Source of the DNA: Bdellovibrionota bacterium
Lineage (GTDB): Bacteria; Bdellovibrionota_C; UBA2361; JAFLCA01
DNA length: 64,000 nucleotides
NCBI GenBank assembly: GCA_030584005.1
Contig: CP129486.1
Coordinates: 310,001 to 374,000, forward strand
Direction: 5' to 3'
Position numbers and translations under genes: made by a program. Below are positions 27,497 through 35,964 of this stretch, one piece after another; position 1 is the first letter of the stretch; every line of letters starts with the position of its first letter. A model generated the notes under the pieces. The model was not told the DNA's origin. It saw only the letters and a list, made by a program, of their open reading frames with translations, and ran no database searches.

Positions 27497-28819
27497 ATGC
27501 GAAAGCTCGCCGTTGCCCCCGCAACAGCATTGGTCAGTCTGCTACTGACGGTGTCGGCCTGGGCACAGGACATCACTAACCTAGGTGGTGATTTGACCTC
27601 AGACCTGCCGATCGATACGGCGTTAGAGCTCCCTGCGCCAAACATAAGTTCTGAGGAGCTCTTTCAATTGCACCTGGCGGGACATACCGATTTCCATGGT
27701 TCTTTCCTCTTTACCAAACTGAACGGCAAGAGAGTTCTCGGTCCTCACTTCAACCACAACTCCTGCGGAGCCTGTCATGTCAAGGACGGTCGAGGCCCGA
27801 TTCGTATTTCGTCGCGTCCGCCTGGAAGCTCAGTGCTTGTGAAGGTCAGCTTGCGCGGGCTCAACCCCGATGGCTCGCCGCGTGACGTGCCGAGAGTCGG
27901 CGAACAGCTACAGAATCATTCGATTGATGGCAGCACGCGCTATGACATCCGGCTGCGCTGGCGCACCGTACGCGGTGTCTATCCCGATGGCACCAAATAT
28001 ACCCTTAGACGTCCACAGCTCAGCTTTAAGATTCCGGGGATACGATCCACAAAAGTTGTTCACTCAATACGCATGAGTCCGCCCACCATAGGAATGGGAC
28101 TCCTCGAGGCGGTGCCAGCGGCAACGATTGTCGCCATGAGTGACCCGGATGATTTGGACGGTGATGGCATATCAGGACGTGTCAGCTATGTCCCTAACCT
28201 CGAAACGGGCCAGATCGAGGTGGGAAGATTTGGCTGGCGTGCCACGCAGCCGACACTGAAGCAGCAAGCCGCAGCGGCCTTTTTTCATGACATGGGATTG
28301 ACCAACGAGCTCTTTCTTCCAGAAGGGAAGGCGCAGGAAATTCCGGATGAGCAGCTGGCCCGTGTGGTATTTTATTCGCAGGCCGCCGGGGTCACTCCAG
28401 CCCGAGACCAGGACCATCCTGATGTGGTAGCAGGAAAAGCGCTCTTCCAGCAGATCAACTGCGATAGCTGCCATGTGATGACCCTCCAGACGGGCGACTC
28501 AGAAGTAGTTGAGGTGGCAAACCAGGAGTTTCATCCCTTCACCGATCTGCTCCTGCATGACATGGGTCCCGACCTGGCGGATGAACGGCCCGAGTTTTCG
28601 GCAACACAGAGGGAGTGGCGCACCCCCCCACTGTGGGGACTTGGACTTCACCCCTTCCTCTCTTCCAAACGCCCTGGATATCTTCACGATGGGCGGGCCC
28701 GCACGATCGAGGAAGCGATTCTCTGGCATGGGGGAGAGGCGTTATCGTCCCGAGAGAGCTTTAAAGACCTCTCTGCCGCTGAACGATTCCAGCTCATTCG
28801 CTTTTTGCAATCCTTGTAG
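27497..28819 (+). CDS. Diheme cytochrome c of the DUF1111 / thiol-oxidoreductase-like family
   Basis: A 440-residue periplasmic protein with a signal peptide ending AWA-QD (about residue 24). Two heme sites are visible, CGACH (90-94) and CDSCH near residue 322. Between them are conserved family blocks such as RRPQLSFKIPG and the Asp-rich DPDDLDGDGISGR loop, a possible calcium site. The C-terminal TPPLWGLGLHPF and YLHDGRARTIEEAILWHGGEA match di-heme peroxidase-like proteins. Its reaction is not known for this family. ATG 27497 directly opens the signal peptide. Confidence 0.88.
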   Translation: MRKLAVAPATALVSLLLTVSAWAQDITNLGGDLTSDLPIDTALELPAPNISSEELFQLHLAGHTDFHGSFLFTKLNGKRVLGPHFNHNSCGACHVKDGRGPIRISSRPPGSSVLVKVSLRGLNPDGSPRDVPRVGEQLQNHSIDGSTRYDIRLRWRTVRGVYPDGTKYTLRRPQLSFKIPGIRSTKVVHSIRMSPPTIGMGLLEAVPAATIVAMSDPDDLDGDGISGRVSYVPNLETGQIEVGRFGWRATQPTLKQQAAAAFFHDMGLTNELFLPEGKAQEIPDEQLARVVFYSQAAGVTPARDQDHPDVVAGKALFQQINCDSCHVMTLQTGDSEVVEVANQEFHPFTDLLLHDMGPDLADERPEFSATQREWRTPPLWGLGLHPFLSSKRPGYLHDGRARTIEEAILWHGGEALSSRESFKDLSAAERFQLIRFLQSL

Positions 28820-28846
28820 CACTCGGCACTACCAGCAACATCCGGT

Positions 28847-30433
28847 TTAGAGCGAGCTTATGACCGTGTCTTGCATCCCCGCGTTGCTGACCTCTGGATA
28901 GTCCAGCATATAGTGAAGCCCTCGACTTTCCTTGCGCTGCAGCGCGCTCTGAATGATGAGATGTGCAACCAAGCTGAGGTTTCTCAACTCCAACAGATCC
29001 GGAGTTACATGGTAATGCCAATAGTATTCGTGAATCTCCCTTTCAATCATCTCACTACGCCGCAATGCGCGCTCTAACCTCCTGGTGCTGCGCACAATAC
29101 CGACAAAGTTCCACATACAGCGGCGTATCTCGTCCCAGTTCTGGGTAATAATTACCGCCTCATCACTGGGTACTGCCGTGCCAACGTCCCACGGCGGGAT
29201 ATCGAAATCCAATGGCTGCCGGTAGAGGTGTGAGATTGCGTGATGCGCCGCCCGGTATCCAAACACCAGACCCTCGAGCAATGAATTCGAGGCCAGTCGG
29301 TTCGCTCCATGCAGCCCGGTATTGGCGCATTCTCCTGCCGCATATAAATTCCTGATCGGAGTGCGCGCATGCTCATCGACGGCTACCCCGCCACAGCAGT
29401 AGTGCGCCGCGGGAACCACCGGTATGGCTTCTCGGGTGATGTCGTAACCATACTCCAAGCAGCGTTGATAAATTGTAGGGAAATGACTGCGCACGAACTC
29501 TGGATCGCGATGGGTTATATCGAGCAGTACGTACTCCTCGCCGTGACGTTTCATCTCGTTATCGATGGCCCGTGCCACAATGTCACGCGGGGCAAGCTCT
29601 GCCAGCTCATGGTAGCGTTCCATGAAGGTCTCGCCGTTCAGACGGCGTAATTTGGCTCCTTCTCCGCGCATCGCCTCCGTAATAAGGAATGATTTGGCCT
29701 TGGGATGATACAAGCAGGTCGGATGGAACTGATAAAACTCCATATTGGCCACCGGTGCTCCGGCGCGAAAGCACATCGCAATGCCATCACCAGTCGCCAC
29801 ATCAGGATTCGAAGTGTACAGGTACACCTTACCCGCACCGCCCGTGGCCACGAGAGTCTTGTCGGCTATGATCGTTTTAATGGTGCCATCGGGGCAGAGC
29901 ACATATGCTCCCACGCAGCGGTTCGGGGTGTCTTCGTCTACTGAGAACTTCCTTGAGGTGAGCAGATCAATTGCATGGTAGCCCTCCATCAATACGATAT
30001 TGGGATTCAGAGCCGCTGCCGTATTGAGGGCCCGTTGGATTTCGAATCCGGTCGCATCTGCCGTGTGAAATATTCTGCGCCGCGAGTGACCGCCTTCCCG
30101 ATGTAGGTGGTAGTGCGTGCCGTCGGACTCCCGATCAAACGCTACCCCCCTTTCGATAAGCTCACGGATGCGCTCCGGAGCTTCCCGCACCACGAGCTCC
30201 ACTATCTCACGCTTGCAGAGCCCTGCCCCGGCCGTCAGAGTATCCTGAACATGCAGCTCGAACTTGTCATCAAGGGAGGTAACCGCGGCGACCCCTCCCT
30301 GCGCCCATGCGGTTGAAGAGATCGTGAGCTCCTTCTTGCTTAGCACCGCTACCCGTCCATGAGCCGCGGCATGCAGAGCGAAGGTAAGGCCGGCGATGCC
30401 ACCGCCAATCACCAAAAAATCAAAACGTTCCAT
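28847..30433 (-). CDS. nadB: L-aspartate oxidase
   Basis: A 528-residue FAD enzyme that oxidises L-aspartate to iminoaspartate, the first step of de novo NAD synthesis. The N-terminal dinucleotide fold FLVIGGGIAGLTFALH, SSTAWAQGGVAA, the active-site strand HREGGHSRRRI and the late FAD motif ANRLASNSLLEGLVFG are clear. ATG 30433 is preferred to ATG 30442. nadA and nadC are not adjacent. It converges on the diheme cytochrome gene and is divergent from the NUDIX gene. Confidence 0.95.
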   Translation of the reverse strand: MERFDFLVIGGGIAGLTFALHAAAHGRVAVLSKKELTISSTAWAQGGVAAVTSLDDKFELHVQDTLTAGAGLCKREIVELVVREAPERIRELIERGVAFDRESDGTHYHLHREGGHSRRRIFHTADATGFEIQRALNTAAALNPNIVLMEGYHAIDLLTSRKFSVDEDTPNRCVGAYVLCPDGTIKTIIADKTLVATGGAGKVYLYTSNPDVATGDGIAMCFRAGAPVANMEFYQFHPTCLYHPKAKSFLITEAMRGEGAKLRRLNGETFMERYHELAELAPRDIVARAIDNEMKRHGEEYVLLDITHRDPEFVRSHFPTIYQRCLEYGYDITREAIPVVPAAHYCCGGVAVDEHARTPIRNLYAAGECANTGLHGANRLASNSLLEGLVFGYRAAHHAISHLYRQPLDFDIPPWDVGTAVPSDEAVIITQNWDEIRRCMWNFVGIVRSTRRLERALRRSEMIEREIHEYYWHYHVTPDLLELRNLSLVAHLIIQSALQRKESRGLHYMLDYPEVSNAGMQDTVISSL

Positions 30434-30581
30434 AAGGCCCATAGTGCTATGAGGCTGCGTAATCAGCCATCATAGCCAATCCCGCGGAATAATGTCAGTG
30501 CCGCCCTCCCTGCTGAAATTGGCAATAGTTCCACACAGGTTGGCTGCTTCGAAACGCAACGTAGCATGCTATAGAAGGCTA

Positions 30582-31184
30582 ATGACGAGTCGATGGCACA
30601 CAATCAGAGAGTCGGTATACGAGGCATTCCCCATCTTCAGCCTAAAGAAGGTGATACGCTGCCACCCCGCTTCGGGACGACAGTTCACCTTTGTGCGTAT
30701 CGATGGCAAAGACTGGGTTCAGGTCTTTCCGATTACGGTTCAGCGCGAACTCATTCTGGTGGAGCAGACGCGTCATGGCAGCGATCGGGTAACGCTTGAG
30801 ATTCCCGGGGGCTGCGTCGAGCCCGGGGAGTCGCCAGAAGCGGCTGCACAACGCGAACTGCGCGAGGAAACCGGATATGGCGCACAAGGCTGGAGGAATC
30901 TCGGCAGTTACTATCCAAACCCGGCCTTGATGTCGATGCGCTGTCACAGCATCGTCGCGTTTAACGCCGTCGCCCAAGGCTCCCAAGAGCTGCTCGAAGA
31001 TGAAGAGATTAAAGTGCGCAAAGTGCCGCTATTGTCTCTGCCCTCCCTTATCGCCAGCGGCGAGATCGAGCATGGGGTGGTAATCGCGGGATGCATGCGC
31101 TTGCTTGCCTGGCTTGATACGCAATCGACAGGCGGTTCCCTGCGACCGCTTCTCGACTCACTGCAATCGCCACGGGAGGACTAA
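30582..31184 (+). CDS. NUDIX hydrolase, ADP-ribose pyrophosphatase type
   Basis: A 200-residue hydrolase of nucleoside-diphosphate-linked compounds. The NUDIX box is complete: GGCVEPGESPEAAAQRELRE followed by ETGYG, with the metal-binding REXXEE pattern. The order of elements (FVRIDGKDWVQVFP, then EIPGG before the box) resembles ADP-ribose or related sugar-nucleotide pyrophosphatases. ATG 30582 has GAAGG just upstream. Its stop shares one base with the start of the next gene (TAATG). The neighbour nadB suggests, but does not prove, a link to NAD metabolites. Confidence 0.85.
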   Translation: MTSRWHTIRESVYEAFPIFSLKKVIRCHPASGRQFTFVRIDGKDWVQVFPITVQRELILVEQTRHGSDRVTLEIPGGCVEPGESPEAAAQRELREETGYGAQGWRNLGSYYPNPALMSMRCHSIVAFNAVAQGSQELLEDEEIKVRKVPLLSLPSLIASGEIEHGVVIAGCMRLLAWLDTQSTGGSLRPLLDSLQSPRED

Positions 31185-31546
31185 TGGCTTGGCAGCTGCC
31201 TCTAATCGGTCTTGTCGCCGGAGTGACCAGCGGATTGTTCGGCGTGGGCGGGGGGGTCATCATCGTCCCTGGATTGATGCTCCTGCTCGGTCTCTCCGTG
31301 CATATGGCGATAGGAATCTCCCTGGCAGTCATCATCCCCACAGCGATGATAGGAACGCTGCGCCACTGGCAGGCCGGCAATGTAGACCTCTCGATCGCCT
31401 TTTTCTTAGCCCTCGGGGCGATTGTAGGAGGGTACCTCGGTGCCTCACTCGCCGTTGCCTTGCCGGCAGTTACCCTCAAGAAGATCTTCGGAGCATTCTT
31501 AATTGTGCTGGGGCTTCACTTCATACTTGGGTGGCCGGGAAAATAA
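31184..31546 (+). CDS. Half-size TauE/SafE family membrane protein
   Basis: At 120 residues this is about half a normal TauE/SafE (DUF81) anion exporter, and holds one four-helix unit instead of two. The family signature GLFGVGGGVIIVPGLMLLLG fills helix 1-2, and a second glycine-rich turn, GAIVGGYLGA, follows near residue 78. A protein this short could work as a homodimer; that is inference. It starts on the last base of the NUDIX stop codon, so translation is coupled. The frame ends cleanly at a TAA without sign of a lost second half downstream. Confidence 0.8.
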   Translation: MAWQLPLIGLVAGVTSGLFGVGGGVIIVPGLMLLLGLSVHMAIGISLAVIIPTAMIGTLRHWQAGNVDLSIAFFLALGAIVGGYLGASLAVALPAVTLKKIFGAFLIVLGLHFILGWPGK

Positions 31547-31654
31547 CAGGGACAGCTGAGTGTCCGATAAACACGGCGGCCTCACTCCAACATTTCCCGA
31601 CAATGCCTTCCAGTATCCCCTTTGATCGGTTCAGCTTCCGGCAATGTGCAAAGG

Positions 31655-32188
31655 CTACTTCTTGACCCCGGCCTGCGTGAGCAGTTGACCTAGTGTATTA
31701 ATGCTCTGCTGGTTTTCATATGAGCGGGTCGGCGGGAGCTTATGGCAGATCGAGCAGTTCCCGGCCTCATCACAGGCGGGGGTCCAAAAGGGTGAGAGTG
31801 CAAGGATGAGCAGTTCCTGCAGCGGGGGTTCGAAGTCAAAGTGCTCGCCGCTGTAGAAGTAAACACCGATATCGTCGATGTACTCCTCATCGCGTCCACC
31901 TTCATCCGCCGATGGTCGCTCTTTTAGGAAAAAATGGAGCGGCAGTTCAAGATCACGGTTCACTGGTTCAAGGCAGTAGCCGCAGCTCTGAGCATAAGAA
32001 CTGCGTAATGTGCCCTTCACCTCTGCGCCGCCGTGGGTACGCAGAATGAGCATATCAACCTCAGGAGCGCGCGTGAACTCGATTCCACTTTGCTGCCCTT
32101 CGGCCATACGCTCGTTAAGCGGCTTAAGCCCTAAGCTGCCTTTTACGGACAACCCATTCCAAGAAATGTCGTTGATCCTCACTCTCAT
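31655..32188 (-). CDS. YceD / DUF177 family protein
   Basis: A 177-residue protein of the YceD family, linked in other bacteria to 23S rRNA accumulation and usually encoded just before rpmF (ribosomal protein L32). The core CGYCLEPVNRDLELPL (near residue 89) and the acidic DDIGVYFYSGEHFDFEPPL, then ELLILALS, match DUF177. A second cysteine group, CDEAGNCSICHKLPP, near the end could bind metal together with the first. No rpmF follows; the next gene downstream is on the other strand, so the usual pairing is broken. Confidence 0.85.
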   Translation of the reverse strand: MRVRINDISWNGLSVKGSLGLKPLNERMAEGQQSGIEFTRAPEVDMLILRTHGGAEVKGTLRSSYAQSCGYCLEPVNRDLELPLHFFLKERPSADEGGRDEEYIDDIGVYFYSGEHFDFEPPLQELLILALSPFWTPACDEAGNCSICHKLPPTRSYENQQSINTLGQLLTQAGVKK

Positions 32189-32325
32189 CGCTACATTCCC
32201 ACTCCCGCTGACGGATGGAGGTTTGGCCCATCAGCAACTTCTATGGTTCCCCCTCGAAAATAAAGATAGAGAGGGGTGCTGCGCTCCGCAAACACTGACC
32301 CGTAACCATACGTGAGTGTTTGAGG

Positions 32326-32363
32326 AAAAAAAAGCAGCTCTCCCGTGAGCTTAGGTGAGCTGC
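32326..32363 (-). terminator. Intrinsic terminator without an assigned gene
   Basis: On the minus strand GCAGCTC and GAGCTGC form a 7-base stem around a 16-base loop, followed directly by eight T residues. It would stop leftward transcripts, but no leftward gene lies between it and the divergent ssb gene. It may end a short RNA that starts in the ssb promoter region. Confidence 0.7.
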
Positions 32364-32415
32364 CAGATGCGGCATGGCGTTGATCATGAAGCGTTCTGGC
32401 ACCCTCCCTATTTGC

Positions 32416-32433
32416 TGTCGAGAAATGTCGACA
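32416..32433. promoter_or_regulatory. Perfect palindrome overlapping the ssb promoter, possible operator
   Basis: TGTCGA-GAAATG-TCGACA is an exact 6-6-6 inverted repeat. Its right arm is also the likely -35 element of the ssb promoter. ssb is an SOS gene in many bacteria, so a LexA-type operator is plausible, although this pattern is not one of the LexA boxes I know. Confidence 0.55.
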
Positions 32434-32455
32434 ATTCAGAACAACTTGTTATAGT
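32428..32455 (+). promoter_or_regulatory. Candidate sigma-70 promoter of ssb
   Basis: A -35 of TCGACA and a -10 of TATAGT are separated by 16 bases. The -10 lies 27 bases before the ssb start. The palindrome overlapping the -35 suggests repression at this site. Confidence 0.55.
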
Positions 32456-32481
32456 GCGGCGACCATTTTGCGGAGGTATTC

Positions 32482-32943
32482 ATGGGCGTTAACAGAGTGA
32501 TTCTCCTTGGAAATTTAGGCAAAGACGCAGAGATGCGCTACACGGCCAACCAAACTGCGGTCGCCACATTCAGCTTGGCTACCGGAGAGCGTCGAAAGGA
32601 CAGCTCTGGACAATGGACCGAGCACACCGAGTGGCACAACATCGTCCTGTTCGGCAAGACTGCCGAAGCGCTCAACCAGTATCTGAAAAAGGGCAAACAG
32701 GTGTACGTCGAGGGTCGCATTCAAACCCGCAAGTGGCAGGACAAAGAGGGCCGCGATCGATGGACCACTGAAATCATCGCCCAGAATATCCAATTGATCG
32801 GAAGCGGGACTGGTCAAGGCAAGAAGATTGAGACGGTAGCGTCTAGCAGTGCCGGGGAGGAGATGCTGGAAACTCTGCCTACCGCCGACCAGGTCGGACG
32901 CAGCACTGAAGTATCATTCGATGATGACGATATCCCCTTCTAG
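32482..32943 (+). CDS. ssb: Single-stranded DNA-binding protein
   Basis: A 153-residue SSB. The OB-fold occupies residues 1-110 (GVNRVILLGNLGKDAEMRY at the start; EWHNIVLFGKTAEALNQYLK; GRIQTRKWQDKEG). A variable linker follows, and then the acidic tip DDDDIPF, which recruits replication and repair partners such as RecO, encoded elsewhere in this window. GGAGG lies 5 bases before the ATG. A promoter with an overlapping palindrome lies upstream. Confidence 0.97.
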   Translation: MGVNRVILLGNLGKDAEMRYTANQTAVATFSLATGERRKDSSGQWTEHTEWHNIVLFGKTAEALNQYLKKGKQVYVEGRIQTRKWQDKEGRDRWTTEIIAQNIQLIGSGTGQGKKIETVASSSAGEEMLETLPTADQVGRSTEVSFDDDDIPF

Positions 32944-32955
32944 GAGTCATTTTTT

Positions 32956-33066
32956 AAATGGCCGTCCATGGCCATTTAGAAATCGCTCCAAGGCCGGCGC
33001 GGGGCCCGAAACGCCCACGCCTCGCGTCGCTCCAAACGCCTCCGGCGTGTGCCGCGCCATCCCTGA
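32956..33066. repeat. Dispersed palindromic intergenic repeat, copy C
   Basis: After ssb comes a perfect hairpin, AAATGGCC-GTCCAT-GGCCATTT (32956-32977), without a T-run on the side that would serve ssb. Further on, at about 33029-33065, is the shared core GCTCCAAACGCC...GCGCCATCCCTG. The core matches, with changes, positions 55403-55441 and the reverse strand of about 41707-41745. The remaining bases to 33197 are GC-rich and show no gene. Confidence 0.6.
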
Positions 33067-33197
33067 TTCCAGCAGCGCTCGTCCGACCGGAGGGAAGACC
33101 CCCGGAGGGACAAATACCTATTGCTGCACGGGCTGTCTCGCCGCGCGTTTGCGTGAAGCTGCGCTAATGGCGAAAAACTTTGTTCATCCTGAACGAT

Positions 33198-34799
33198 TTA
33201 AAGTACCGAGTGTGTGATCCGTCCATCACACATGGTCAGGGCAACTTTGAAACTCGCCGGCTCGCGCTGCTGGGAAAACAGATCGCCATCAAGCAAGCAC
33301 AGATCGGCCAGATATCCTGCGGCAATCTTTCCCTTATGCTGCTCTTCGAACTCCGCATAAGCAGCGTCAGCGGTATAGTGCAGGAGAAGCCTCCGCAAGA
33401 GTTCGTTTTGCTGAGGCGTCCCAAGCACCCCTGCCCGACGCAGCGCAGCAGTAAGGCCCAACAACGGACTGCACGGTGCTACATTCCAGTCGCTGCCAAA
33501 AGCCACCGGCACCCCGGACTCCGCCAAAGATCTCCAAGGATAAATGGACTTCAGGCGATCGGGACCAAGCAGCGCCTGCCATTCGAGATCTTCGGAGGCC
33601 ATCTGCCAGTGCAACGGCTGCAATGAGGCCACCACACCCAGCGATTTGAACCGCCCGATATCCTCAGGGGCCACCACCTCAAGATGCTCGAGCCGGGGTC
33701 GGGAGTCTATTAATCCACCCTCTTTGCGCAGGGATGCGAACACATCAAGCGCCATGCGAGTGGCTCCATCGCCGATCGAATGAATAAACAATTGAAGTCC
33801 CAGATCGTCGGCTTGTCTACAGAGATCTTGCAGTTGCTGCCGCGTATAGTTGGCTTCCCCGCACCTTCCCCCTGCGTTGCAGTAGGGGGAAAGAAGCGAT
33901 GCAGTCTGCTGCTCAATGATCCCGTCAAGGAAGATCTTGATTGCGCCGCTACGAACGAGTCGTCCCTTACAGGAGTCCCGCATGCGGATTGCTTCTTGCG
34001 CCGGGAACGTGGGGTCACCGGGCACGATGCTGCGCGGGCAATACACGCGCACGGACAGCGCGTTACTCTCTTCCAGTCGCTGCAATGCGGCAAGCTCCTC
34101 CTCATTGCCGTTCATATTGTGAACACTGCTGATCCCGCAGGAAGAGATCAATCTCATCCCTTCTGTCGCATACGCGGCGACTTCTACCTCAGCTGCAGGA
34201 GGAAGGATGTTTTGAACGGGCAGATAGGCGTCGAGCTCTCGCAGCTCTCCGCTGGCATATCCGTCTTGGTCCAGCACGATGCAGCTGTTCCCTCTGGTGG
34301 CCATGCCACGAGCAATTCCCGCACGCTCAAGCGCGATGGAATTAGCCCAGGCGATATGATCATCATACGAGTAAAGAATGAGCGGTCGGTCCGCGGTCAA
34401 GGAGTCAAGGAACCTACGCACGGGTACCTCGAGCGATTTAAACACCCCATGGGAGAGTCCACGCACTATGTAATGGGTCTTGGCGGGATGGCTCCTGATG
34501 TACGCCCTAATCGACGCACTGATCTCCTGGATCGACAGATCTTCGCGCAGCCAATGCACCCCCAGCTCAAGGAGCCCTTGGTAGAGATGAAAGTGCGCAT
34601 CAATAAACCCCGGTAGCAAGGTGGCACCTGCCCCATCGACAACCATCGTGGCATCCGCATCGAAAGTGGACACGTCCCGTGCGGGCACTACCGCAAGGAT
34701 GTGGTGTCCCTCCACCATCACGCATGCAAGCTCATCAACCTCCCTCCCGGGAACAAATGGCCGAACATTGCGAAATAGTGTACGGCGCGCTGCCTTCAT
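33198..34799 (-). CDS. YtcJ-type metal-dependent amidohydrolase
   Basis: A 533-residue amidohydrolase of the amidohydrolase_3 (YtcJ) group. The entry metal motif is GFIDAHFHL (near 62-70), a likely carboxylated or bridging region lies in SGAIKIFLDG, HSIGDGATRMALD carries later metal ligands, and the last conserved Asp is in AFGSDWNV. The C-terminal GKIAAGYLADLCLLDGD closes the beta-sandwich. Substrates in this family range over N-substituted compounds and cannot be read from the sequence. It has no signal peptide. ssb and this gene converge across the repeat at 32956. Confidence 0.87.
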   Translation of the reverse strand: MKAARRTLFRNVRPFVPGREVDELACVMVEGHHILAVVPARDVSTFDADATMVVDGAGATLLPGFIDAHFHLYQGLLELGVHWLREDLSIQEISASIRAYIRSHPAKTHYIVRGLSHGVFKSLEVPVRRFLDSLTADRPLILYSYDDHIAWANSIALERAGIARGMATRGNSCIVLDQDGYASGELRELDAYLPVQNILPPAAEVEVAAYATEGMRLISSCGISSVHNMNGNEEELAALQRLEESNALSVRVYCPRSIVPGDPTFPAQEAIRMRDSCKGRLVRSGAIKIFLDGIIEQQTASLLSPYCNAGGRCGEANYTRQQLQDLCRQADDLGLQLFIHSIGDGATRMALDVFASLRKEGGLIDSRPRLEHLEVVAPEDIGRFKSLGVVASLQPLHWQMASEDLEWQALLGPDRLKSIYPWRSLAESGVPVAFGSDWNVAPCSPLLGLTAALRRAGVLGTPQQNELLRRLLLHYTADAAYAEFEEQHKGKIAAGYLADLCLLDGDLFSQQREPASFKVALTMCDGRITHSVL

Positions 34800-34917
34800 C
34801 AGATAACCTTCACTTTTAGAACTCCGCTGGGTACTCGCCGATGCCCCGTACCAGCGTCCAGGGCTGACAGCCTAGCGTGTTTCCCCTGCCACGTCGGCAC
34901 CCTTTTGGGCAAATAGC

Positions 34918-35916
34918 TTATGGTGATCGTTCTAGTATGCGCAGGGATTCGCTCTCGATCTTCTGCTGATTCCAATCATAGAGCGCCTCGAGGGCCTGAA
35001 GTAACCCCGCTCCCGAGTTGGCCATGTGGCTATACGCTGCGCGCAATCCTTCAAACCCCTTGCGATCAACCAATGCATGGAAGATCAGCGATGCACGTGC
35101 GTACGCGGCACCGCTGCCGTCAAACTCGAAAAAGGAGCTCCGTCCGATGCTCGCTTTAGCCATGGCAAAATAGCGTCTCTTTGCCGCATCCTCCGCAATG
35201 AGCGGCGAGAAATCTCCGGAGTATTGCTCGAACCAGCTGGCAAATCCCTCTGCTCTCATCCGATCCGCATCCCCCTTGCCCTGCAGCATCTGGTACTCCA
35301 CGGCATGGCCGATCTCGTGCAGAAGCACACTGGCTAGTTCGCCGTCGTTGACCGAAGCTTTACCCTTGGAAGACCCGCCACATCCCGCTACCACTCTCTG
35401 GGCCACGACATAGAGATTTGTGGGTGGGGTCATCCATGCAGGATGACAATTCGAAACCAGATAGGCGGGGATCTGCGTTTCGGGGAGATCTTCATCCAAG
35501 AAGACCATCTGCCATTGCACATCCAATCGCTGCAGCTCAATCGGAAAGCCTCGGCCCTTCAATGCTCGACTTGCTGCTTGCATAGATTCGGCAACCGCAC
35601 GCTGCGGGGTGCGTCCGAAGAGCGTTTCGATCTTTCGCGGCCACCGGAGCTCCACGCGTCCAAGGGAGGTAGCGATAGAGTCCCTCCGCACTGTGGCCCC
35701 AAGTTCGACCTCCTGCGGTGCTGCTAGATGCATATTCTGCATTATCTCGCCGCAGCGCGCCCGCCCCCTCGATTGAGCAGGCACCTGATTAATCGAGCGC
35801 ACCACCTTGGTCTGACCGCGAGAGTCCAGATAGACACAGCGCTGTTCGGCAATAACCGCCGTGGCCGCCAAACTGACCACAAGTGCAGCAGCTGCCAGCG
35901 TGCGCTTCGTCGACAT
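34918..35916 (-). CDS. Exported zinc metallopeptidase-like protein
   Basis: A 332-residue protein with a signal peptide (about 1-23, ending VIA-EQ). The sequence LLHEIGHAVEYQ near residue 200 is an HExxH zinc motif, and a glutamate in the nearby RAEGFASWFEQY could be the third ligand, as in gluzincins. A short N-terminal unit, RCVYLDSRGQTKVVRSINQV, looks like the DUF4124-type start of many envelope proteins. No established family could be named. It follows Lon's stop-side neighbour arrangement but is a separate transcript candidate 48 bases downstream of lon. Confidence 0.6.
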   Translation of the reverse strand: MSTKRTLAAAALVVSLAATAVIAEQRCVYLDSRGQTKVVRSINQVPAQSRGRARCGEIMQNMHLAAPQEVELGATVRRDSIATSLGRVELRWPRKIETLFGRTPQRAVAESMQAASRALKGRGFPIELQRLDVQWQMVFLDEDLPETQIPAYLVSNCHPAWMTPPTNLYVVAQRVVAGCGGSSKGKASVNDGELASVLLHEIGHAVEYQMLQGKGDADRMRAEGFASWFEQYSGDFSPLIAEDAAKRRYFAMAKASIGRSSFFEFDGSGAAYARASLIFHALVDRKGFEGLRAAYSHMANSGAGLLQALEALYDWNQQKIESESLRILERSP

Positions 35917-35964
35917 AGCTTCTCTCCCGACCCTGGCCGTCCGCTCATTGAGCGGCTATGCAGC

